Below are positions 23,966-34,364 of a stretch of DNA of 64,000 nucleotides, piece after piece. Both the position numbers and the translations under genes were made by a program. The stretch's first letter is position 1; the number at the start of each line of letters is the position of its first letter. The notes under the pieces were generated by a model. It was not told the origin of the DNA. It ran no database searches and saw only the letters and a list, made by a program, of their open reading frames with translations. The DNA comes from Gnetum montanum (lineage: Eukaryota > Streptophyta > Gnetopsida > Gnetales > Gnetaceae): assembly GCA_015680685.1 (NCBI GenBank), contig MNCI01001451.1, forward strand, positions 362,723 to 426,722, in the 5' to 3' direction.

Positions 23966-24348
23966 ATATCTTTTGTTGCACAACTGTTGCTAACAATGAT
24001 AATGAATGTCTGGGAGTCAAGTGTGATCAATGATTCATTTGACAATTCAAGATGTTGGGCAATAGAATAGCTATAGAGTTGGGGAGTTAGATTAAACAGG
24101 GTTGGATCTCTTTTCCCAATTTTGTGGTTTAGGCAGCGCTACCTATGCAGTGGTGGACACTTACAATTGTTTAGATTCACATTCAAAGAGGCAATATGCA
24201 TCTACGCATAAAATGGCTTAGTGGTAAAGGCATAAGAATACAAAATTTGGACTAAAAGTTTAATCCTTAACACCTTTATATGCTCAGTTACCATAGACAA
24301 ATTTCTAATTTTGCAAATGAATCTCTAAATCTTCTGTCACACAAGTAA

Positions 24349-24673
24349 TTTCAATTTTAATATTTTTATACTCAGCTACTGCAGATCTTTATTTATTTCC
24401 CTTTATTTCTTCTTGTAAGAAATCAGGATACAAACGTTTTCAATATATAAATGAAAAACTACATTTTTGTTTTTTTAGCAAATTGAATGATTCAAATGAG
24501 ACAATATTATAGATCTCTTTCAGGCAGTGATTTCAAACTCAATATTTTTGCAATCAGCTGCTACAGATCTTTATCTATTTATTTTCCTAAAAAATCAAAT
24601 GAAAAATGCTTTCAAAATGTAAATGAAAAATCATGGTTTCATTTTTTAAGCATGAATGATTCGAATGGGGCAT
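24349..24673 (+). repeat. Diverged tandem duplication, about 180-bp period
   Basis: Unit 1 (from 24349) and unit 2 (from 24531) share in order 'aatatttttgcaatcagctgctacagatctttat' type sequence, 'aaatgaaaaa' and 'gaatgattcaaatg'. The copies differ by many substitutions and indels, so the duplication is old. A frame crossing unit 2 at 24487-24711 has no motif. Confidence 0.5.
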
Positions 24674-25005
24674 TTCAAGCAATAGTAATGGCACGGCATC
24701 GAACAGTCTAGACAATTAAAAGTGGGGAGTGAGAATGATGTGGCAAGTATCAGGTCAAAGAAGATCTAAACCGAAACAAACAACTCCATAGGGTTGCTGC
24801 TTGGCTGGGTTTGTTGTTATTCGTCAAGCTAGGCGTGGGGTATCAGTAGCTGGTATTACACAAGTGGTATCAGTATTTTATATCTTTTGTAGTTAATTAA
24901 TGTCAGTGCTATAGTCGTCCTCGTATTCTGTCATCGGGACAGACTGTCAATTGCTGACATGGTTTTATTATGTTACAATGTTATGTGTACTAACATATCT
25001 GTTTG

Positions 25006-25210
25006 CAGCAAAAGTGTGGTGGCCTTCTGGTCCTGGATCTACTCTGAAAGACTCCAAAGTTATGATTTCTTCTATTGAAGGAGTTCCAACTCTTTCTTGC
25101 ATATGCTTTATGCAGATGATGCAAGTGCAAGTTCTGTTGAATTGAGGGGCAGGACTTCAGAGTTTGGTAACTGAGCAGCAGATTTGGCTGGAAGACCTTT
25201 TGTTCACCTG
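25006..25210 (+). other. Possible terminal exon, unassigned
   Basis: A good acceptor, CTGTTTGCAG, ends at about 25008 and is followed by 46 open codons and a stop at 25144. Base composition is more coding-like than the flanks. I recognise no family and no upstream exon, so this could equally be a gene fragment. A direct repeat ('tgtaatgtttaagtataatttga') at 25308-25333 and 25349-25374 follows. Confidence 0.2.
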
Positions 25211-26072
25211 ATGTTTTGTATATGTAATAGCTTTGACCATGAGTTAGTTATATTTCTTGTACTGGCCAAGCAGGATAATTATGTATGGACGATGACTTTT
25301 GATGTATTGTAATGTTTAAGTATAATTTGACGCAATTATTATGATCTATGTAATGTTTAAGTATAATTTGATGCTTGAGTTTTCACCCCACTTCTTGATT
25401 AAGTTTTAAAATTTAATGGTTAATTTTTGTGGGCTGTAATAGCTCAGCATCTTTCATTTGCACAAAGTAGACACCTAGCAGCAAATAACTTTTTAGTTGT
25501 AGCTCAAAACACTACTGCTCCCTTTAAAAGGAACTTTTCCAATTCTTTTCACTTATTTTCTAGCCTGGATGAATTTGAATATAGTCATTATATAAGACCT
25601 CAACTGATTATTTCATGTAATCAGAAGCTGTTTTGATCATTGAAATATTGATTAATTTAGGCCAAGTTGAAAGTCGTACGAAAGGTCACACATGAAATAA
25701 ATACCTACGAAATTGCTCATCCTTGAAAGGCCCAAGGCTCTGATTGTTACAGTTTCAACATAAGCTTAAAGAAATCAAGCAAAGCCACACCTGAATAAAT
25801 ATCAGATTTTTCAAGTGTGAGGGCACATTTTCATTTCCCCCTTTAGCTTGTTAAACCACATAAAAAGTAATCCATGCGTCATTATCATTTTTGCATACCT
25901 GGAAGGATTCATATCTCTTCAGTCAAGCTAAACCCTGAAAACTCAAGTAGGTAGGAGACAAAATACATATAGCCCGTTGCTTACTAAAACTTGGTTAACT
26001 TCTGCAACTAACGCCATCATGAACTTCTGCATCTCTCACAACATGCAAAGACAAATCTGTTTTATCTGCAAG

Positions 26073-26326
26073 TCAGGATAATGCTAAAAGAGTTATCCAT
26101 GTTGCAAAGAGTATGCTGTCATTATTCACATCCAACCAGGTTTTAAGTATTGTGTAGTTGTTTTCCTTCTTATCTTTGGGCTTTTTTGAAAATTAATTAT
26201 CTTCCATTTGTTTTTAATTAGTTGTCTATCAGTTCACAACATCCTGTTAATATGGCTATCTTTTGACACCTTCAGCAGCAGATGGAGCAGCTACGAAAGC
26301 AGGCACAAGCCTTTGGTGGAGAAATT
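26073..26326 (+). other. Two candidate exons upstream of the CENP-O exons
   Basis: Exon-like segments 26073-26139 and 26276-26326 have good splice signals (CTGCAAG| acceptor and CCAG|GTTTTA donor; TTCAG| acceptor and ATT|GTAAGT donor). Joined in one frame they give an amphipathic, Gln/Lys-rich sequence including QQMEQLRKQAQAFGG. That frame ends in phase 0, while the next CENP-O exon needs phase 2. A second open frame across the same exons fits the phase and has an ATG at 26081. They may be the 5' end of CENP-O, or belong to a neighbouring gene. Confidence 0.35.
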
Positions 26327-26544
26327 GTAAGTGCATTTTTCAAGTTCCTTAAGATCTTTTTTCTTTTAATTAAAACCTTTTTTCAATCTGCAGCTATCTT
26401 TGGATTGAGAAAATGATTGTGTCAAACTAAATTCAGTTTAGTTCATGAAAGATAACCTTTGTATTGCTATGCCAACATCTCATTCTGGTTATGTTAGCGA
26501 AGTTCATACATACATACATATACTATCTTATGTGCATACACACA

Positions 26545-26640
26545 ATATACAATATCATCATCATCATTATCCTATCCTTATCCCACCTCCATGGAGCAGC
26601 ATGAATTCTATTCGACCATTCACCTCCAATAAGAGCCAAA
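26545..26640 (+). repeat. Plant SINE-like 3' repeat, copy 2
   Basis: ATC units at 26548-26565 are followed by 'cctatccttatccca' and 'ccattcacctccaataagag', the same order as the copies at 16285 and 60950. It lies in what is probably an intron of the CENP-O gene. Confidence 0.45.
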
Positions 26641-26962
26641 TTTGATGTTTAGATCTTATACAATATAGTATATTTATGTACTGTTAAATGCTTTTATGGT
26701 ATATCAAAGCTATTTTGCAAGTTGGTTTTTCATAGTTCAGTGTAATAGTTAAAGTTTATTGAGTTCCTTGGATCTTCTTTTACTGCTAATACTTCAAATT
26801 TTAATGGAGAGTTTTGAGCTGGAGGACCTTTCGGTAGAGACTACACATCTAAGATGTATGCTTTCAAATACATTATAGCATTTTCTACATAGGATTTTCA
26901 TTAGTTACTTGAATGTTTGTCATTTAACTAAAGTTTCTTTAATGCGGTCTCAACATCCTCAG

Positions 26963-29109
26963 TAGATATGAAAAGCTTAAAGACACTATGATAAGGTCAG
27001 CTTCTGCATTGTTTATTGATTATAATGTCTTCGTGTTTTTAACCTTTTCTTTTTTATTCATTTAGGGTTACATACTACATAGAGTTTAAATCTTTTATTT
27101 CCCTTTTCATAATTTAAATTACTTGGTGTTTGTTTGAACATTATAAATCTAGGGAAATGAAAAATTTTAAACTATTTTTTAAAAAACAAGTCGACAGAAA
27201 TATATTATTGAACTTTTTAAGGGATGATTGAACACTTTGCCCGGCTAAAGAATGCTTTCAAGTTCAACAAATAGTGGTCTTGCATAGACATAGCAATATG
27301 GATGTGTATGTATTACTGTGTGGAAAAAATAGGAGAATCAGACTCTAAAAGCTATTGTTAGAAGCTGTATTGAATTTTATTATTTCTTTGAAGTTTCAGT
27401 GGTTTTTTAAGGTAAATTTCTTTGAGAGCATTTATTGTAGGTCTATTTTTAATGGCATTTATCTTTTCTATGAAGGGAATCTGGAAGTATCATTCAGAGG
27501 CATCTCAAGCAGTTGTTTGATGCTGCAAGGAGAAATCAAACTCCAGGTGAGCATTTAATTTTCTATGTAATTTTTATTTTAAGTTATAGGCATGTCCGCT
27601 AGTGGCAAATTTGTAGAAACTGTCTTCTTAAACACTGGTTGTAAATTCTTAAGCTCATAGGAAATTGTTTGCTGCTTATGAACAAGGGACTAAAATAGTG
27701 ATTTTCAGTTCATTTTATTTCTTTTCATGCATGAACATTTGCCTTCAAACAAATTGCAAAGTCTTCTAACAATCAACAGTTCTATTGGTTGCCAGTTTGT
27801 ATTTTCATGTTTAAGATTGAAGTAATCACACTTTTATAAGTATAAATTTTTGAAATGTGGTTCTTGAAAACATCTTAAATACCTATTCTATTAAGATAGT
27901 TTGTCATTGTTTGAAATTATTTCCAAAGAATAAATGATTTTGCATTTAAAACTGATTTTTTTTGCTTACCTAAAGTTGGCAAAAATATCATTTCAAAGTC
28001 AGGTTATTTCTGTCTGAAAGTCTTTTTTATGTTTGATTAAATAAATTATGTTTGATTAAATAAACTATAGGTGAGATCAGTCTTTTTGGTTTTGCAGAGG
28101 TAACTTTGGAAGTCGATGACTGGAATGAGGGGATTATTGCTACAATAAGAGAAAGGGTATGTCTCTATTTACTCCTGAAATGATGAATGTAAGAGAAATT
28201 ATATACGTTAGAAAGTGACCCCTTTTTCCTCACTATGCAGTATGCTTCTAGTCCCTTGAATGTTAACTGTTGGATTTTATTATTAGAGATATATATATTA
28301 TTCATTACATCTTGAGTTAATGAGCATTTTCCAAAAAAGCATATAATCGATTTAATGTGACATCAATACATTGAGTTCATTTAAAACTTAGCGGCTTCAA
28401 ATCCATACTATTTTTAAACATCAAATTCCATGTAATATGCAGGTGCATTTAGAAGCTGATGCAAAAACAATAAAGGGTCCGCTTGATAGTCAACATGAGC
28501 AAATCATTCATGGGAGAATCACCTACAGGATTGTAAACAAGGTTTAGTCACTGCATGCGATCAATTCATTTAAATCATATGTTTTGTTCTCATACAAGCC
28601 ATTTTCAGCTTGATTAGCATTGAATGTTATTGAAAAAATGCTGCATATCTAGTTGTGATGACAATGTCATGAATTGTACAATTATTTAGCTTTTGGAAAC
28701 ATTTTACTAACCTGATTTCACATATTTTATATTTTTCCTCCATTGGTTTTGATTTGGCTCTTAGAATTATTAATGCATAATTTATTTAATCTAGGTTCTT
28801 TTTTGTTTTGTGTATGTTTGAGCCCTGGGAAACTATCATTTCCTGTATGCTCTTTCTGTGTAAACTGAATATGTGTTAACTATTTTCTTAAAGTTGATTT
28901 GTTTCTAAGCTAGTTTCAATAAAACTTTAATTTGAATTTATGACATCAAGTATCATTTTAAACCTTTTTAACCATTTCTCTCAAATGATTTCCCTGTACT
29001 ATTATTCATGACAAAAATTGTATCATTCAGTGACTTTCATGCTCTCTACAGATTGTTTTTGGGTTAGAAGGTGGCAGAATTGGAATACAATATGACACTT
29101 CATTTGCAG
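26963..29109 (+). CDS. CENP-O (Mcm21-type kinetochore protein), partial, five exons
   Basis: Five exons join in consistent phase: 26963-26995, 27476-27546, 28098-28156, 28443-28541 and 29052-29109, each with GT donor and AG acceptor. The product starts in a helical N-terminal region (RYEKLKDTMIRESGS, then RHLKQLFDAARRNQ). It continues with an acidic-Trp segment (DDWNEG), IRERVHLEADAK and GPLD, and ends in FGLEGGRIGIQYDTSFAG. The last segment matches the start of the Cenp-O domain of plant CENP-O proteins, which belong to the constitutive centromere-associated network that holds the kinetochore on centromeric chromatin. The following exons (a Tyr-His-Cys-Val-Leu-Glu block is expected) are not seen in this window. 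The minus-strand PWP1 gene begins its 3' end 466 bp downstream. Either later exons lie beyond a very large intron or the gene is truncated. Confidence 0.72.
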
Positions 29110-29574
29110 GTACCTTTCAGTGTATTTATACTTAACGTCCTAGTTATCAGAAATTTTTACAGTCCTGTTAGATACCTGTTAAAACCGTTAGAAATGAAGA
29201 TATTGAAAACAAATTACAGGAATTGATTATAAAAGATTTAACTTTAGATGTTTTAAATAGAGTTGTAAAGAAATGCACAATTGTGTTTTAGTATTGTAAA
29301 CAAATATGCATAGATGCAATTGAACAATCCAACAAAATCATATATACTTTATAAGTACTACCTTCAAAAACATCAAAATTTGTATCAAAAACTGTTCATG
29401 GACATTTCGTAAACACTAAAGTACCAACACCATTACTTCATGAAGCAGGCAAAATTGCAACTAATACAACTCAGGGAAAAATGAAAACAAAAAAATTACG
29501 GTGACAGAAGCATGAGGTGCTTAGGCACAGAAGAATAGAGGCTTCTCCTTTTTATCTCTAGACCTTGCTCCTCA
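29110..29574. other. Sequence between the last CENP-O exon and the PWP1 stop
   Basis: It begins with a splice donor (GTACCT at 29110). The part next to 29574 is the 3' untranslated region of PWP1 on the minus strand. No open frame or repeat stands out. Confidence 0.4.
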
Positions 29575-31155
29575 TCAAGGGCATTGTTTTTTGAATTTTC
29601 CGAATCTTTTTGAAACTTCTGCATTTTCCAAGATATCCCAAACATTCAACTTACCCTTTTCACCTCCAGAAGCAAGCAAAAATGGACTATCATTTAAAAA
29701 TGTCACTGAAAACACTCCTCCGATTTTCAGATTAGTAGAAGCAATGCAAGCAGGCTGATTATTTGTGATATCCCACAGTTTAACCATCTTATCTGTTGAT
29801 CCTGTTGCAAGGAGGTTAGGGGCAGCAGGATTGTAAGATACTGCACAAACAGCTTTATCATGAGCATGTAAAGTGAAGGTGGGTGATTCCTTGCTCGAAG
29901 CTGCTGTCCGAATATCAAAAGCTTGAACAGTGCCATCCTCTACGCTGACTACAAATGAATACTCTGTATGTGGATCCCATGCAAGGGTTTCTACATCCGC
30001 CTGAACATGCCAACGTATCCCTGGATGTGTGGGAGCCCTCATATCCACCATGCACACTGATCGATCAAAAGAACCACTAAGAAGGATCGTTGCCTTGTTT
30101 GGATTCCAGGCTACAGATTGAACTTTATCTTCATGATGATTTATGCTATGCTCGCATTTTTCTTGGACAATATCCCAAATCTTCACTGTTTTATCAGCAC
30201 CAGCACTGGCCAAGACATTCCTGTACTCCTTATTCCAAGCCAAACCAAGAACTGCATCAGTATGACTGCCCTCTTTGAAAACAACGTTCTTCTTGCTTTT
30301 CTTCTTCTTCTTCTTCTTCTTTTTGGCATTGGAGCTTGTATCAGGGTCAGTATTTTTGCTTGTATCAGGGTCTGCATTCTTGTCAACACCTCCTAGTACC
30401 ACAACAGCCTCCTCGGGTTCAAACGCATCAATATCCCATATTTCAATTTCCGGCTGCATTGATCCAACTGCAACAAAATTCCCTTTATCCCCACCTTTCG
30501 GGTTACAGTCAAGCCATGCCAATGAAAGAGGAAATGCAGAAAGAGCAATTTCTCGGTTAACATACATGTTGGGGATATCCAATTCATCAGAAGGTTCTTC
30601 ATAAACCCAAAGCTCAATGCAGTTGTAATCATCTATGTTTCTAGCACATAAAATAAGTAAATCCGAAGATTTAATCCTCCTGTCCTCAATCTCTTCTTCT
30701 CCTTCCTCATCATCATCTGCATTCTGCAGATACGGATCCACATAATTGGTTGGGTAATAGCAGTTACCCAGAGATCCGGTCTCAAAAATTTGCAGGCCCT
30801 CATCAGCGTCGTCGTCATAATGATCCATATCAAGTTCCTTGAAAGCATGAGAGATATCATCCACATGTCTTATGTTTTGTTTAGCTTTCTGGCTGCCTAG
30901 GGCATCCGCCACTGCCAATGCTCTTTTTACAGCGTCCTCACTGCTCTCTTCCATCTTATCTACCATTTCTTCATCATTATCTTCTTCTTCCGGTTCCTCC
31001 TCTTCCTCTTCACCGTTTCCGCTGCCATTTTTGCTTATTTCTGCGTCATACAACTTCCGAAGCTCTTCGATTTTCTCGTCCGTGGGCGGCTGTTCCACAA
31101 CGTCCGGAAATTCTTTGGCGGCACCTTTCGGAACCCAACATATTGCCGAAATCAT
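29575..31155 (-). CDS. PWP1: PWP1 homologue, WD40 ribosome-biogenesis protein
   Basis: A single intact exon encodes 526 residues from the ATG at 31155. PWP1 is a nucleolar WD40 protein that supports rRNA synthesis and pre-60S maturation in yeast and animals. The conserved N-terminal start (ISAICWVPKGAAKE) is present. It is followed by acidic tracts at about residues 47-75 and 140-155, a Lys-rich block at about 279-290, and WD40 repeats from about 297 to the end. Clear repeat signatures are LASAGADKTVKIWD, LLSGSFDRSV, LLATGSTDKMVKLWD and LASGGEKGKLNVWD. The length suits the family. The Lys block comes from a CTT/AAG run at 30298-30322 that may vary in length. Lack of introns in the coding part is unusual if plant relatives have introns, and could mean a retrocopy. 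A possible 5' UTR intron argues against a simple one. Confidence 0.93.
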   Translation of the reverse strand: MISAICWVPKGAAKEFPDVVEQPPTDEKIEELRKLYDAEISKNGSGNGEEEEEEPEEEDNDEEMVDKMEESSEDAVKRALAVADALGSQKAKQNIRHVDDISHAFKELDMDHYDDDADEGLQIFETGSLGNCYYPTNYVDPYLQNADDDEEGEEEIEDRRIKSSDLLILCARNIDDYNCIELWVYEEPSDELDIPNMYVNREIALSAFPLSLAWLDCNPKGGDKGNFVAVGSMQPEIEIWDIDAFEPEEAVVVLGGVDKNADPDTSKNTDPDTSSNAKKKKKKKKKSKKNVVFKEGSHTDAVLGLAWNKEYRNVLASAGADKTVKIWDIVQEKCEHSINHHEDKVQSVAWNPNKATILLSGSFDRSVCMVDMRAPTHPGIRWHVQADVETLAWDPHTEYSFVVSVEDGTVQAFDIRTAASSKESPTFTLHAHDKAVCAVSYNPAAPNLLATGSTDKMVKLWDITNNQPACIASTNLKIGGVFSVTFLNDSPFLLASGGEKGKLNVWDILENAEVSKRFGKFKKQCP

Positions 31156-31264
31156 TTTAGCTAATCAAATTGTTCAACTTCAAACTACAATCGCCCTGCA
31201 CAGCAATAGCGAAATCAAACTTTGCAATAAATCTATAAAGCCTCGCTGCAGCTTCTTCATATGG

Positions 31265-31479
31265 TAGGGTTTAGCCTACGGTACTAGCGTTGCACCCAAA
31301 AAACGTAACTTCGACCTCAGCATTTAAAATGGGCATAGAAAGTTTCCAAGGGTTTAAGATAGGGTTTTACCACATTCAATCAAAAGATTTAAACAGCAAC
31401 CGCAAAAACAGAAGTTCCAATCAAGCATTTGAATTCACATAGACGTAACAATAATCATTGAATCACAATAACCCTAAAC
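31265..31479 (-). promoter_or_regulatory. Telo-box motifs in the PWP1 leader
   Basis: AAACCCTA on the minus strand lies at 31265-31272 and again at 31360-31367; the plus strand reads AACCCTAAAC at 31470-31479. Telo boxes are established elements of plant ribosomal-protein and ribosome-biogenesis promoters, often paired with TGGGCC/T sites. One TGGGCT occurs at 31983-31988. Confidence 0.45.
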
Positions 31480-31519
31480 AAAAGACCAGTATCAAGTGGG
31501 AACAGAGATACAGCCATAC
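31276..31519 (-). other. Possible 5' UTR intron of PWP1
   Basis: On the minus strand a donor TTCAAG|GTATGG lies at 31519 and an acceptor ACCGTAG|G at 31276, 120 bp upstream of the ATG. The enclosed 244 bp is T-rich, as plant introns are. Leader introns of this kind are common in plant housekeeping genes. RNA evidence is needed to confirm it. Confidence 0.4.
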
Positions 31520-31559
31520 CTTGAACTGCGATTTTCTGCTGCAGTCCCTAAAAGTGAAA

Positions 31560-33184
31560 AAATGCCTTACAGGGAATGAGATTGAACCAAGCTTTGAACG
31601 ATGTACGAAAACCCAAGGGAAATACCGGTTCTAGCGTGCATCTGGCGTTTGTCTTCTCAATATTTGGTTATAAGGTTTTAAACGCTACCTTCGAAGGAAT
31701 GCTTCTCCAACCACAGTTCAAATTTCTAATACCTAAACTATCTTTGAATGCTTTTAAGATACGCGTACAAGGATGTTTAAAATCTTTCTTGTGCTCTAAC
31801 ACCTAAATTCGCTGCTAATGGGAGTTCCTCATTCACTCGTTCTTTTGCTTTTACGATTTCATTCCATTGTTGGTTATGGTTGAGAAGAGGAAGGGAAAAA
31901 TTGTACATCTCAATTTTAAAATCTATGAGTAACCATGAGATGTTAGGCTAGTGGTGAGATTTTTGATTTGAGAATTCTAAATTGGGCTTTGAAGTTTGAT
32001 TTTGATGGGCAATGTTAAGTTAAATTGCTATATTAAAGATTTGGAATGACAAAAAATATTTTAAATTCAAACTATCAATTATAAGGTCTTGAAGAAAGGT
32101 TGAGCTACCTAAAGAGTAGTTATAGCCTATTGGAGCAGGCTGACAACCCTACTCCTAAGCAACTTAGATAACTCGTTTTATGTGGTTGTTGGTCTTTGGT
32201 TCCACTAAGGCATAGATACTCCCAAAGAGCTTTCAATGGTATAAATGAGCTAAATATGGCTAAACCACTAAGGTAGAGATACCCCAAAGAGTTTTTGGTC
32301 ATATGAATGAGCTAATTATGGCTAAATCTATATTAATAGTAAAACACGTGAAAGAAAATGTTGGATTGTATATGGAAGATGTTAGAACTTAAAATAATTA
32401 AAACATAGGTACACCTTAAGATTTATAGAAGTTTATAACTTAATGCTACCTAGTATAAGCAAACCTTTGACCTAGGGTTACCAAGCCAAGACTCATATCA
32501 CTAGGCTAAGACCTCATTGTTAATGTTATGTTAGGTTATCTCTTTTAACTATCATTCAACATAATGATGAAAATTAAAAGCTTTCTAATCACTTGGAATT
32601 CTACATAGCTATTATAATGAATAAAGAAGTTTCATAGAATATGTTATTCTTTAATTTTGAGTTATTTACTAGCAAACTTCACAAAGCCAAATAGCAAAAG
32701 TTTTGCTAAATAAAGCAAGAACCTAATATTGAAAAAAAATATTCATAAAGCTCAAAATTACACAAAATATGACATCAATTCTATGTTAAACTAATTCATA
32801 ACTAACATTAATAGAAACTATTCCATTTAACCAAAATAACAAAAAATAAGCTAAACCTTAGCTTCTAGAGAAAATAACGTATTACAAAACTTACTATTCA
32901 CTTAAACAGATATATGCATAATTAAGCTAAGCAAGTAAGAAAGGCTATCTAATTTCAATAGAATTGAGAGAAAACCAAAAGAGATAAGTTGAACCTATTT
33001 AAAATGCTATTATAGAAATAGTTCTTATACGCTTTTTGAAGATGAATTCTCCTATGTTCCTTCCTAAAAATATATTGCACTTCTGCTCAAAGCTTTATCA
33101 TTGTAATAATCAATTAGCTCAATTAATGTTGCTCTTACATATGAACAAGTCTATTCTAGCTCCAACTTCTTTTAAGTAACCTTT
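31560..33184. other. Region upstream of PWP1, no further gene
   Basis: The first part is the PWP1 promoter side. A 63-bp tandem duplication lies at 32202-32327 ('ccactaagg.agagatac', then 'caaagag' and 'atgagcta'), with modest divergence. The rest is AT-rich and holds no recognisable coding sequence. Confidence 0.5.
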
Positions 33185-33584
33185 TGATGAGTGATGAGTA
33201 GGCCCTACACCTAACCATACTGATGAGTGACGAGGTACCTTTACACCCAACCATACGAATCACAGAGCATTCATGTGTGATCTAGTCAAATTTCATAGAC
33301 TTTATCATTTCCAGTGCACTAGTCTTCTAGGAAGTGAATCTTACCTTAAGGTCAATCATTGTCTTCCCAATTACACTTGTGATGTACACCGGTATGGTTA
33401 AGTGTAATTAAGGCATCTAATTTTTATCATTTTGTATTTTTATAGTTCAATGTTCAAATGGAGATAAAAGTGATTGGATTAACTACTTTAAACTAACTAA
33501 TCAACTAGCATTTAACTAGTCCTAACATAAGCATCCGGTCCCACTTTTCGTACACATCTTGAACCCACGTATCCTTTGCTGGGC
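33185..33584 (-). repeat. Truncated gypsy LTR with duplicated terminus
   Basis: This is the 3' part (about 400 of 900 bp) of an LTR of the element 1 family, on the minus strand. The terminal 36 bp is present twice in tandem: 33185-33220 and 33221-33256, both starting TGATGAGTGA. The other end stops abruptly at about 33584 where element 3 begins, so both LTRs are cut at one junction. Confidence 0.7.
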
Positions 33585-34278
33585 TATCTTAGGTAGACAT
33601 ATAAACTTTGAAATAGACCTGTATAGTAGTTATTTAATAGATGTTGCACGAATTCCAAGGAGTTTTTGAAAACTCCAAGCTTATAAGATAATGCAAAAAT
33701 CTTGGGAATTGTGCAATCACTATTCATAAAAAGATTCATTAGTGGCCACTCAAAGTGAATTTATCTTTGCTCTTCATTGTAACATCATTTTCTTGTTGTG
33801 ATTGTACTAAGCGTCAAGTACAGGGATCTATAAATTTACTTACATTCTTTACTTTTTTTTTCTTTCTTTCTTGTAGCCCTATAGGGTTGATGTGCTTCTT
33901 GCGATAAGACATCCTTGTTGAGCTTGTCAAGATCCTGCAAGAATGAGTAGTTTTGTGGTGTCAAAAAACTTCAATGCAGAGCCTAATTTTGCAAAGGTTT
34001 TAGGATCCTCTAAACCATATTTTGAGCTTACTAGGACCTTACAGGGTTGAGTGGTTTCACAATATAAGACACTCTAGAGTAGAGCTCAAAGCTTGTACAA
34101 GGTGTGATGTCCTTCAAATCACATTTTGAAGAAAGAAAGTCTAGAGATGTGCACAGATTCTACCCTCTAAGCATGAACGTACCCAAGTTGGAAAACTACA
34201 TAAAATTCGTCTGTTTTGCGGCTAGAGCATTGTTATTGGAAAACTTATTCAACCCTTCTTCTAATTTCTCAATCCACA
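33585..34278 (+). repeat. 5' LTR of element 3, truncated at its left end
   Basis: It matches about 45960-46647 of the 3' LTR ('gaattccaaggagtttttgaaaactccaag', 'attcataaaaagattcat'). It ends in CCACA two bases before the primer site. The first 350 bp or so of the LTR are missing at the junction with the gypsy LTR fragment. Confidence 0.75.
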
Positions 34279-34280
34279 AG

Positions 34281-34292
34281 TGGTATCAAAGC
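34281..34292 (+). other. Primer binding site of element 3, tRNA-iMet type
   Basis: TGGTATCAAAGC follows the LTR. It differs at one base from TGGTATCAGAGC, the complement of the initiator tRNA-Met 3' end used by plant copia elements. Confidence 0.8.
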
Positions 34293-34364
34293 CCAGTACT
34301 CTCAACTTCATGCTTCAAATTTTAAGAGTAAACTATGTAGGGGACATCCTACATAAAGCCATCA

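Noticed and set aside
24864-24875. TGGTATCAG resembling an initiator-Met primer site
   Set aside because: Only nine bases match and no LTR end of the right kind precedes it. No second LTR was found.
30275-30604. Plus-strand frames opposite PWP1, up to 131 codons
   Set aside because: They are antisense shadows of the strongly supported PWP1 frame, created by its acidic and Lys-rich codons.
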